The position numbers were made by a program, and so were the translations under genes. A stretch of 7,860 bases of DNA from Desulfobia sp. (lineage in GTDB: Bacteria > Desulfobacterota > Desulfobulbia > Desulfobulbales > SURF-16), in NCBI GenBank assembly GCA_030608985.1, contig JAUWDC010000039.1:1-7860 (forward strand), read 5' to 3'. This document shows positions 1 to 5,705 of this stretch, piece by piece; within the stretch, counting starts at the first letter, position 1; each line of letters begins with the position of its first letter. The notes under the pieces are model-generated. The model had not been told where the DNA came from. It ran no database searches and saw only the letters and a list, made by a program, of their open reading frames with translations.

Positions 1-51
1 GATTGCGCAGAAAGATTGTATCCTGAGTTTTATAAAAAAGATGATGATTGA
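1..51 (+). CDS. C-terminal end of a protein with a Cys-cluster tail (partial, 5' end outside the window)
   Basis: Frame 1 reads DCAERLYPEFYKKDDD and stops at TGA 49-51. The residues resemble the end of the tail module (ICSFCK...RDDKGYW...HSEAQFSHSVCPKCMKEHYSEF) of the convergent sensor at 347-1216: the visible Cys matches the last Cys of that pattern, followed by a hydrophobic/Tyr-rich helix and an acidic end. This module often ends histidine kinases, PAS proteins and response regulators in deltaproteobacteria (recalled family knowledge). Only 16 residues are visible, so the rest of the protein is unknown. The stop codon overlaps a dispersed repeat (48-66). Confidence 0.6.
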   Translation, partial: DCAERLYPEFYKKDDD

Positions 52-66
52 CGTATTCGTAAAAAG
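48..66 (+). repeat. Dispersed TGAC-type repeat, copy 1
   Basis: TTGACGTATTCGTAAAAAG overlaps the stop codon of the partial left gene. The same core, TTGACGTATTCRYAAAA, occurs after the oxidoreductase gene (2567-2548, minus strand) and after the diguanylate cyclase gene (7414-7433, plus strand). In each case it reads in the direction of the gene that has just ended. Confidence 0.7.
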
Positions 67-130
67 CACTCATACGCCGCGGGAATCTTTTGTAACTACT
101 TAATATTACTGGTGGCGATAATTCAAATCA

Positions 131-176
131 TGACTTTTCGCGAGTAAATCACGATTAATGGCGTCGTAAAAACTGA
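131..176. repeat. Degenerate copies of the TGAC-type repeat
   Basis: Bases 131-151 (TGACTTTTCGCGAGTAAATC plus A) resemble the reverse complement of the dispersed repeat, which in copy 2 reads TGACTTTTGCGAATACGTCA. Bases 161-176 (GCGTCGTAAAAACTGA) look like a shortened forward copy. Arms 131-143 and 164-176 agree as an inverted repeat at 9 of 13 positions. Together with copy 1 this suggests a remnant cluster of the element between two convergent genes. Nothing in bases 52-185 looks coding. Confidence 0.4.
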
Positions 177-185
177 AGATAATTA

Positions 186-294
186 GTAACTGTTCAGCTG
201 CACCCCATATTCACGCGATCAGGCCGCCTCACATAGGTAAACTATAGCTTCTGCGGCCCGCTTGCACGAATCTGGAGCACATCTGAACAGTTAC
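186..294. repeat. MITE-like inverted-repeat element
   Basis: GTAACTGTTCAG (186-197) and CTGAACAGTTAC (283-294) are perfect 12-bp inverted repeats around 85 bases of GC-richer, non-coding sequence. A degenerate arm, CTGGATAGTTAC (330-341, 10 of 12 identical), lies just outside near the end of the sensor gene. I recall similar CTGAACAGTTAC ends as dispersed repeats in deltaproteobacterial genomes, but could not check. No transposase is present, so a miniature non-autonomous element or a repeat relic is the most that can be said. Confidence 0.5.
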
Positions 295-346
295 AGTCCG
301 GTGGTTTTAGCAATTTTTCCGGGATGTCGCTGGATAGTTACGATAA

Positions 347-1216
347 TTATTCATCTTCAGAGAATTCCGAATAATGTTCCTTCATACATTTGGGGCACAC
401 AGAATGACTAAACTGTGCCTCAGAATGCTCACCAATATAATGGTCCACCTGCTGCCAGTAGCCTTTGTCGTCCCGAATCTGCTTGCAAAAAGAACAAATC
501 GGGATGATCCCCTGGAGTGCCTTAATCTCTTTAAGGGCTCCCTGAAGCTCTTTTATAAGTTTTTCTCTTTCCTCATCAGCCTCTTTTCGCTCGGCTATGC
601 TTTTGCTTGCCCTGTCAAATATAACAAAAAGGGCCAGTAATAATGTCCCGGAAATGAGAGACAGGACAAAATAGACCTGCCCGAGCAGTGTATCAAGCCG
701 GTCTTTTGCCTTTGAGATATCGTAATAAATCTCAAAAGCCCCGATAAATTCTTTGTCCCGAATTATCGGTACATATATTTCCAGGACATCAACTTTTACA
801 ACCCTGCCTTCAGCGGTTTTATGGTCTTTTTCAACGAGCTTTGTAAAATTCTGCCCTTTGGCGACAACATCCTTGAAATAACTTTTCTGGTTAATTACCC
901 CTATATCCTTTTGGTTCGAGGAGAAAATAATCTCTCCACTGGCAAGAAAGAGTTTAATTTTTTCAATCTGAAACTCTTCTCTCAAATTCTTATCATGCTT
1001 TGTCATCATTGCCTGGACATCGCGACCTATTTCTTCTTTCTCATCCAGCCGAAACATGGAAACCAGATGAGTTGAAATCCGTACAGCTTCTTTTTCAGTA
1101 TTCTCAATGATCAGACCTCTGAATTGAGGGCCGACAGACAAATAGAGGTATGTCGGTAGAACAAGAACCGCCGCAAACGATAGGCCGACAAAATATTTCA
1201 GGTAATTACTATGCAT
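347..1216 (-). CDS. Membrane sensor protein: periplasmic Cache-like domain, coiled coil and C-terminal Cys cluster
   Basis: The chosen start is ATG 1216 (289 aa). A TTG at 1228 would add four residues, and neither has a clear Shine-Dalgarno site. Residues ~7-28 form a membrane segment. Residues ~30-175 are probably periplasmic and look like a single Cache/double-sensor ligand domain (KSYFKDVV...EIYVPI...IGAFEIYYDISKAK). A second membrane helix spans ~179-200. A charged coiled coil (~203-235) leads into a tail with two Cys pairs (C241/C244 and C274/C277), which may bind metal. There is no kinase, HAMP, GGDEF or methyl-accepting domain, so the output is unknown; it may act through a partner or form part of a split system. 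It lies 100 bases downstream of nadA on the same strand and is convergent with the partial gene at 1-51, which has the same kind of tail. The architecture is confident; the ligand and output are not. Confidence 0.8.
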   Translation of the reverse strand: MHSNYLKYFVGLSFAAVLVLPTYLYLSVGPQFRGLIIENTEKEAVRISTHLVSMFRLDEKEEIGRDVQAMMTKHDKNLREEFQIEKIKLFLASGEIIFSSNQKDIGVINQKSYFKDVVAKGQNFTKLVEKDHKTAEGRVVKVDVLEIYVPIIRDKEFIGAFEIYYDISKAKDRLDTLLGQVYFVLSLISGTLLLALFVIFDRASKSIAERKEADEEREKLIKELQGALKEIKALQGIIPICSFCKQIRDDKGYWQQVDHYIGEHSEAQFSHSVCPKCMKEHYSEFSEDE

Positions 1217-1316
1217 AACGACGTTCAATGATTTGTTTTATCGACAATTTTGCGGTTATCTTTTCACTCTCTTTATTCATTGTTTCCAGCCTCTTACATG
1301 AGGGAATACGTTACAA

Positions 1317-2432
1317 TCAGGCATTTCCTTTCCCTTTCATGGAAACATCTCTTTTTTTGGCGAAATCCATCATCCTCTGTAATGGAATCAACGCCTTGCG
1401 GCGCACGGCCTCTTCGACAAGGATCTCATTGCCGCCAGACTCCAGGACTTCTTTAAGGTTCCGCAAACCATTCATGGCCATCCAGGGACATCGCATACAG
1501 CTCTCACAGGTAGCACTTACCCCTCCTGTTGGTGCTTCCAGGAATATTTTACTAGGAGATGCCTGTTGCATTTTGTAAAAAATACCCGGCTCGGTTGCGA
1601 CAATGATTTTTTGTGCATCCATCACCTTGCTTGCATTGATAAGGGCTGTTGTGGAGCCAACAACATCTGCTATCTCAATGACTTCGGCAGGCGATTCAGG
1701 ATGAACCAGCACCATGGCACCAGGGTATTTCAACTTCAGATTTCTGATACCCTCTGCCTTAAATCGTTCGTGAACAATGCAGCTCCCTGGCCAGATCAAC
1801 ATTTCCACTCCCGAACTCCTCTGCACATAGGAACCAAGATGTCTATCCGGCGCCCAGAGAATTTTCTTTTTGTTTTCAGCAAGATACTGAACAATTGGCA
1901 ACGCTATCCCTGAAGTCACCACCCAGTCGGACCGTGCTTTAACCTCCACACTGGTATTTGCATACACGACAACGGTGTGATCAGGATGCTCATCACAAAA
2001 CTTCGAGAAAGAATCCACCGGACATTCAATATCAAGAGAACAGGTCGCCCTTGGATCTGGCATTACAACCCGTTTTTCCGGATTTAATATTTTGGCTGTC
2101 TCTCCCATAAAACGAACACCGGCAACAATCAATGTTTGAGCTGGGTGTTCATTACCAAAGCGGGCCATTTCCAGGGAATCAGCAACAAAACCACCGGTTT
2201 CTTCAGCAAGTTTCTGGAGATCCGGAGATGTATAATAATGGGCAACCAGAACAGCATCCTGCTTTTGCAGCAGAGATTTAATATGGTCGATCAACTCTTC
2301 CCGTTCACCCGGAGCATACTCGGCTGTCTGCACACGCGCTGCCGCCTGGGCCTGTTCAACGAGTTCTTCTGCAAGGGCAGGAACATTCACATCATTTGCC
2401 GGTTCTATCTTTCCTGTTGTCGTCATATCCAT
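1317..2432 (-). CDS. nadA: Quinolinate synthase NadA
   Basis: This enzyme condenses iminoaspartate with dihydroxyacetone phosphate to give quinolinate in de novo NAD synthesis, using an oxygen-sensitive [4Fe-4S] cluster in the cytoplasm. The 371-residue protein shows the family motifs: [24 protein letters not shown] (64-87), [13 protein letters not shown] (106-118), CSLD (131-134), GSCIVHERF (216-224) and [15 protein letters not shown] (309-323). Cluster ligands are predicted as C131, C218 and C315; their spacing (87 and 97 residues) equals that of E. coli C113, C200 and C297. About 40 residues precede the core. The start is ATG 2432; ATG 2426 is also possible. It is 138 bases from the upstream oxidoreductase gene and has its own weak promoter candidate, so it is probably a separate housekeeping unit. 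nadB and nadC are not in the window. Confidence 0.96.
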   Translation of the reverse strand: MDMTTTGKIEPANDVNVPALAEELVEQAQAAARVQTAEYAPGEREELIDHIKSLLQKQDAVLVAHYYTSPDLQKLAEETGGFVADSLEMARFGNEHPAQTLIVAGVRFMGETAKILNPEKRVVMPDPRATCSLDIECPVDSFSKFCDEHPDHTVVVYANTSVEVKARSDWVVTSGIALPIVQYLAENKKKILWAPDRHLGSYVQRSSGVEMLIWPGSCIVHERFKAEGIRNLKLKYPGAMVLVHPESPAEVIEIADVVGSTTALINASKVMDAQKIIVATEPGIFYKMQQASPSKIFLEAPTGGVSATCESCMRCPWMAMNGLRNLKEVLESGGNEILVEEAVRRKALIPLQRMMDFAKKRDVSMKGKGNA

Positions 2433-2483
2433 TCCATCTTGATGTTTCTTGGCGATTTGTACTACATTGTGACTATTGCTTTA

Positions 2484-2512
2484 AAAATAAGACGAGATCA
2501 CATTCTAAGCAA
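2484..2512 (-). promoter_or_regulatory. Candidate sigma-70 promoter for nadA
   Basis: On the minus strand TTGCTT (2512-2507) and TATTTT (2489-2484) are separated by 17 bases, about 50 bases before the nadA start. The -35 matches consensus at only three positions, so this is a weak call supported mainly by spacing and location. Confidence 0.3.
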
Positions 2513-2547
2513 GAAAGAAATACTCTTCTACCAAAAGAGAGGGGAAT

Positions 2548-2567
2548 GACTTTTGCGAATACGTCAA
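2548..2567 (-). repeat. Dispersed TGAC-type repeat, copy 2
   Basis: The minus strand reads TTGACGTATTCGCAAAAGTC, starting 3 bases after the TAA of the oxidoreductase gene. Its ends are complementary (TTGAC/GTCA when one more base is counted), so the whole is a short imperfect palindrome. It shares 17 core positions with copies at 48-66 and 7414-7433. Confidence 0.7.
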
Positions 2568-2570
2568 TAC

Positions 2571-3530
2571 TTACGGGCGCACATCCACCCAGTTATCCAT
2601 ATCGGCTGACTCAATACACGCGCAACAGGCCCGTAAAGCCGCAAGGCCATCCTCTCCCGGAACAGGATTCCCCCCCTTCCCCACTAGATAATCGATCCAG
2701 TCCCGCAGAAGTGGAACAATCGTACCGCCAAGCCCATCATGAGCTAATGATTCTATGTCGGCATGGTGAATAAATTCCAGTCGCCCGTGTATCTGGTCGG
2801 CATGGAGTTCACCGTCAATACCAACAAATTCATAACGGCCTGTTCTCGCCTTTCCTACCTTGCTTGAATCCACAGTGCCGATAACACTATTTTCCAACTC
2901 TAGCTGGGCTGTAAAAAGATCTTCCAGGTGGGGATTATGTATCTGAAATCTGCTTGCCCGAACTCTGACAATATCGAGTCCGGTAATGTAGCGGAGGGCA
3001 TCAAACATGTGGATTGCCGTATGGAGGATGACGCCGGCCCCGGCCAGTCGGGGATCTTCAAGCCACTGCAGGGTCGAGGGCTCCAGCCTGTGACTGGCGG
3101 AAAAGCTGTACAGCTTTCCTGTTTTGAGGATATTTTTTTTCAGACCCTGGATGACGCTGTTATAGCGAAGGCTCTGGGCAACAGTGAGAGGAAGAGAGGC
3201 ATTGTGAAACATTGTCACAATTTCAGTACCGGCAGCGACATCTGCCGCAAGGGGTTTTTCAAGAAGAAGTGCTTTCTCCGCAGCAACGCAGGCCGTAGCA
3301 ATATCATGATTCAACATTGGCGGCACAACCGAAATAACCGCATCCACATCTTGGGCTGAAATCAGGTCTCTCCAGTCCCTATAATACCTGCAGTTCCACT
3401 CCTTTGCCTGATCTTTGCCAACTGCGGACCTCCTCGATATGGCAACCAGATCCAGATCAGGAAAATCATTTACAATATGGCGGGCATAGCGTGAGCCGTG
3501 TTTGCCTGTACCGATGATGCCTATTTTCAT
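2571..3530 (-). CDS. Gfo/Idh/MocA-family NAD(P)-dependent oxidoreductase, candidate peptide-tailoring enzyme
   Basis: The 319-residue protein is close to the usual family length. The N-terminal Rossmann fold has GIIGTGKHGSRYA (GxGxxG at residues 7-12). The family EKP motif is at 91-93, with K92 the usual catalytic lysine. The C-terminal substrate domain carries GAGVILHTAIHMFDALRYITG (164-184), whose His/Asp pattern (H170, H174, D177) matches the family active site. Members oxidise or reduce sugars, inositols and other small substrates, so sequence alone does not give the substrate. It starts 42 bases after the radical SAM gene stop, on the same strand, and the leader sequence has no obvious promoter or strong ribosome binding site. 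Co-transcription with the peptide and maturase genes is therefore likely. I infer, without proof, that it may carry out a redox step on the modified peptide. Confidence 0.88.
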   Translation of the reverse strand: MKIGIIGTGKHGSRYARHIVNDFPDLDLVAISRRSAVGKDQAKEWNCRYYRDWRDLISAQDVDAVISVVPPMLNHDIATACVAAEKALLLEKPLAADVAAGTEIVTMFHNASLPLTVAQSLRYNSVIQGLKKNILKTGKLYSFSASHRLEPSTLQWLEDPRLAGAGVILHTAIHMFDALRYITGLDIVRVRASRFQIHNPHLEDLFTAQLELENSVIGTVDSSKVGKARTGRYEFVGIDGELHADQIHGRLEFIHHADIESLAHDGLGGTIVPLLRDWIDYLVGKGGNPVPGEDGLAALRACCACIESADMDNWVDVRP

Positions 3531-3572
3531 GGTCTAAAAAAATGCTTCATAGTCATCTATAAAAGTCTAGAA

Positions 3573-5174
3573 CTATGTCTCCAAGAAACAATATGGATCC
3601 CGGTCTACGAACACATCGAGACCAAAACCATAGACAACAGCCGGGCAGCCCCCACAGACAGGCCGAATAGCGCAGGATGAGCAGGATGATGCTCCCTGTC
3701 GATATTTCCGGGCCTTTTCGCCATCATATATCTCTGCAATTGACTGCTCAAAAATATTGCCGATCAGGGAAGGAAGTTTTCGGCAGGCATGAACCTCACC
3801 GTCAGGCAGAGCCGCAATAAAATTAAATGCTGCGCCACATCCATGTCCGGCGCAGCCTCCAAACAAAGCCTGCCCCTGTTCAGATCGGGCAAGATTCAGG
3901 AGATTGTCTTTCAAGCTGATCACCGGGTTTTCAGTCGCGGCCTGCAGATATTCTTTCAAGAATTGCCGGTATTCATCCTGACGGACGGATAGCAGCTGCG
4001 CACCCTCTCCCACCATTGCCAGCCTGTTATAGGTAAACAGGTCAACTTTATCACGTAAACAATCTGCCAATGGCAGTACCTGGTCCATGTTGGCACGGGT
4101 CATGGTCAGCATCACCATGGAGTATATTTTCATCTCTTTAAGAAGCTCAAGAAAAGAAATAATACGATCAAAATGGCCCTCTCCCCGAATGTAATCATTG
4201 TGCTCAGCCAGTCCTTCCAGGCTCACCTGGTAGAAAACAGGCTCTTGTATGGCACATATCTCCTCCAGTTTCCGGCGCGAACAGGGATTACCCAATATCG
4301 CCGTCATCAGGTTGCGATCAACGGCCGCCTGGTAGAGCTCCAGAAAATTCGGATGGAGAAGAGGATTGCCGCCGGTAAAAGAAATCTGCCCCCTGACATT
4401 TCTTTCCAGGCAAAATGCCCGGAAATCATCAAGGATGGTAATCCCCTTGTCAAGGGGAAGAGTCGCCCGGCTGCTCCGGTCATAACAGTGGCGGCAATGA
4501 AGATCACAGACCTGGGTAATATGCCACTGCAGGGTGAAAACAGGTGATGAAAAAAAGCGATTGTCAATATTTTCGCCTTTGGGGAAATCGGAATCTCTCT
4601 CTATCCTTGATGGCGGTCGAAGCAGCAGTCCCAACCTGACAGCCCTGTCAATTGCACGATCAATAACACCTACCGCCACTCCACCTTCAGCTGCGACCTC
4701 TTCAACGGATAATTCGTCCGTAACAATTTTCAAGGCAAGCAGATCTGCCTCTACAGCCACCTTTTTCTTGACACGATCTCCATCAGGATCGCGCCATACC
4801 AGAACAGCTTCCGGTTCCGGCTTGACAGAATCTTCGGGATTAGCCTTGTCACTGTTCAGAAGAGACAACAGGTGTGACCAGGAAAGCTGCAGTAATTGCA
4901 GGGTGGGATTAACACAGAGTACTTCCACCTTATCGGGGATCTTCTTTTGGCCGCTCTGAGATACCTGAAAAAGGCTGAACTCAACCCGTGCCAGGTCCGG
5001 GATACATTCAGAAAGATCGAATTGTTGCCAATGCGATTCAAGAAATTTCGGAAATTGCTCTGGCGAGGGTCTATACGCAGAGTTTGCAAAAAAATTGGCC
5101 CAGGAGTCGGGATCGATATAGATTTTACAGGTTGGAAAAATATCTTCCGGTTGGCAGGGCCAGGATAATGTCAT
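3573..5174 (-). CDS. sbtM: Radical SAM/SPASM peptide maturase, SbtM type (acts on the Sec peptide)
   Basis: The 533-residue protein has the radical SAM cluster motif C223-x3-C227-x2-C230 (CDLHCRHC), followed by FTGGNPLLHP (266-275), the usual GGxP-like SAM-binding region. The C-terminal SPASM-type domain has C441, C446, C464, C498, C501, C507, C510 and C529, enough for two auxiliary Fe-S clusters, as in RiPP maturases. The ~200-residue N-terminal part is unfamiliar; residues ~145-187 (LKIVTDELSVEEVAAEGG...) resemble a small winged-helix or PqqD-like peptide-binding domain. It lies 51 bases downstream of the Sec peptide gene. This pairing matches the 'thio(seleno)oxazole modification' SbtA/SbtM pair defined in TIGRFAM/NCBIfam (name recalled, not searched). 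The start is ATG 5174; an in-frame TAA lies two codons upstream. The Shine-Dalgarno site is poor. The radical SAM/SPASM call is very firm; the SbtM name rests on context. Confidence 0.9.
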   Translation of the reverse strand: MTLSWPCQPEDIFPTCKIYIDPDSWANFFANSAYRPSPEQFPKFLESHWQQFDLSECIPDLARVEFSLFQVSQSGQKKIPDKVEVLCVNPTLQLLQLSWSHLLSLLNSDKANPEDSVKPEPEAVLVWRDPDGDRVKKKVAVEADLLALKIVTDELSVEEVAAEGGVAVGVIDRAIDRAVRLGLLLRPPSRIERDSDFPKGENIDNRFFSSPVFTLQWHITQVCDLHCRHCYDRSSRATLPLDKGITILDDFRAFCLERNVRGQISFTGGNPLLHPNFLELYQAAVDRNLMTAILGNPCSRRKLEEICAIQEPVFYQVSLEGLAEHNDYIRGEGHFDRIISFLELLKEMKIYSMVMLTMTRANMDQVLPLADCLRDKVDLFTYNRLAMVGEGAQLLSVRQDEYRQFLKEYLQAATENPVISLKDNLLNLARSEQGQALFGGCAGHGCGAAFNFIAALPDGEVHACRKLPSLIGNIFEQSIAEIYDGEKARKYRQGASSCSSCAIRPVCGGCPAVVYGFGLDVFVDRDPYCFLET

Positions 5175-5208
5175 TTCAGTTATAAAACCCGGGATGAATA
5201 AAGAAATT

Positions 5209-5225
5209 CAGTGCAAACTGCACTG
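5209..5225 (-). promoter_or_regulatory. SECIS-like hairpin 3 (for UGA at Sec93), lying after the stop codon
   Basis: On the minus strand CAGTGC (5225-5220), loop AGTTT (5219-5215) and GCACTG (5214-5209) form a perfect 6-bp stem with GU in the loop. It begins 15 nt after TGA 5243-5241 and directly after the TAA at 5228-5226, so it lies in the sbtA-sbtM spacer. Free of coding constraint, its loop differs from those of hairpins 1 and 2, yet its distance from the UGA is the same. No U-run follows, which argues against a terminator. Confidence 0.75.
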
Positions 5226-5519
5226 TTATTTGCTTCCGCTTCAGCCGCTGTCGCCAGCCTTCTTGGCTTTTTCTTCTTTGGCTTTTTCTTCAGCGTGTTC
5301 TTTTTCTTCTTCGGTGCTCACGGCACCTTTTTTGTCGGCGCTTCAGCCACTACCGCCAGTATCTTTCTCTACTTTTTCAGCGCTCACGGCGCTGTCATCT
5401 TTTGCGCTTCAGCCACTTCCACTGCCGCCTATGGCAGTCCCGCTGGTGAGCGGTAACCCTGTCAGCAAACTGGCAATACCAACACCTGCCAACAGTTTTT
5501 TTAGATCTTTTGTATCCAT
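5226..5519 (-). CDS. sbtA: Sec-containing RiPP precursor peptide, SbtA type (three in-frame UGA codons read as selenocysteine)
   Basis: From ATG 5519 the frame runs 97 codons to TAA 5228-5226 if TGA is read as Sec at codons 37, 59 and 93 (TGA at 5411-5409, 5345-5343 and 5243-5241). Residues 1-30 (MDTKDLKKLLAGVGIASLLT...) form a hydrophobic, leader-like region. The core then has GGSGSGUSAK, GGSGUSAD and GDSGUSGSK joined by Lys/Glu-rich linkers; the codons GGC TGA AGC are identical at all three sites. Each TGA has a GU-loop hairpin 14-15 nt downstream. AAAGGAGG lies 6 bases before the ATG, the best ribosome binding site in the window. The layout, a short leader plus repeated GSGU motifs beside a radical SAM maturase, matches the SbtA family of thio(seleno)oxazole-type RiPP precursors (recalled name). 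Standard gene calling would stop at residue 36 or miss the gene. A broken gene is the alternative, but the threefold repeat of the context argues strongly against it. Confidence 0.92.
5313..5327 (-). promoter_or_regulatory. SECIS-like hairpin 2 (for UGA at Sec59)
   Basis: GGTGC (5327-5323), loop CGTGA (5322-5318) and GCACC (5317-5313) form a perfect 5-bp stem starting 15 nt after TGA 5345-5343. The loop is identical to that of hairpin 1. The stem differs at two pairs, A-U to G-C and C-G to U-A, both compensatory. Confidence 0.82.
5378..5394 (-). promoter_or_regulatory. SECIS-like hairpin 1 (for UGA at Sec37)
   Basis: CAGCGC (5394-5389), loop CGTGA (5388-5384) and GCGCTG (5383-5378) form a perfect 6-bp stem starting 14 nt after TGA 5411-5409. 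A short hairpin with GU in the apical loop at this distance is what bacterial SelB recognises, as in E. coli fdhF (established knowledge). The loop codons are GCC GTG AGC (Ala-Val-Ser). Confidence 0.82.
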
Positions 5520-5525
5520 CTGTTT

Positions 5526-5533
5526 CCTCCTTT
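5526..5533 (-). promoter_or_regulatory. Strong ribosome binding site of sbtA
   Basis: The minus strand reads AAAGGAGG, 6 bases before ATG 5519. It fixes the start of the Sec peptide and shows that the frame is meant to be translated. Confidence 0.88.
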
Positions 5534-5549
5534 GTCATTTACACTCCTG

Positions 5550-5574
5550 AAAAAGACGCTCCCGGGCGGACGCC
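5550..5574 (-). promoter_or_regulatory. Terminator-like hairpin in the sbtA leader (possible attenuator)
   Basis: On the minus strand GGCGUCC (5574-5568), a GCCCG loop and GG-A-GCGUC (5562-5555) can form seven pairs, including two G-U pairs, with one bulged A. Five Us follow directly (5554-5550). It lies between the candidate promoter and the sbtA ribosome binding site. As the upstream gene is divergent, it would have to act on the sbtA transcript itself. No known riboswitch class was recognised. Confidence 0.4.
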
Positions 5575-5603
5575 TTTCCAAGCTTAAAAAAAGACATTGG
5601 TTA

Positions 5604-5632
5604 TTAATAGAGCGTTCCTATCAATAAGTCAA
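5604..5632 (-). promoter_or_regulatory. Candidate sigma-70 promoter of the sbtA-sbtM-oxidoreductase operon
   Basis: TTGACT (5632-5627, 5 of 6 to consensus) and TATTAA (5609-5604, 4 of 6) are 17 bases apart on the minus strand. Transcription would begin near 5597, giving a leader of about 78 nt. A weaker divergent pair, TTGGTT (5597-5602) and TATCAA (5619-5624) with 16 bases between, overlaps it on the plus strand and could serve the diguanylate cyclase gene. Confidence 0.55.
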
Positions 5633-5705
5633 AAGATATAGAGACTTCCTTTCACTTATTTTGAGATTTCCAAAACAATACCACTACCCTAATAACCATG
5701 GTACT

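Noticed and set aside
374..1075. Plus-strand open frames across the sensor gene
   Set aside because: They overlap a well-supported minus-strand gene with clear domain structure and show no recognisable protein features.
5209..5225. Hairpin after the sbtA stop as an intrinsic terminator
   Set aside because: The stem is followed by AATTTC, not a U-run, and its distance from the third TGA matches the other two SECIS hairpins.
5241..5411. The three TGA codons as stops in a decayed pseudogene
   Set aside because: Random decay would not place all three in the same S-G-x-S codon context, each with a GU-loop hairpin at a constant distance, behind a strong ribosome binding site and before a radical SAM maturase.
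5194..5550. Plus-strand open frames over the Sec peptide gene, rich in Phe, Leu, Ser and Ala
   Set aside because: They are the complement of the Lys/Glu-rich minus-strand gene, have no ribosome binding site, and have biased composition typical of an antisense shadow.
5661..5705. TTG start at 5661 for the diguanylate cyclase
   Set aside because: It adds 15 polar residues before the membrane helix with no ribosome binding site. ATG 5706 or 5715 gives a more normal N-terminus, though this is not certain.
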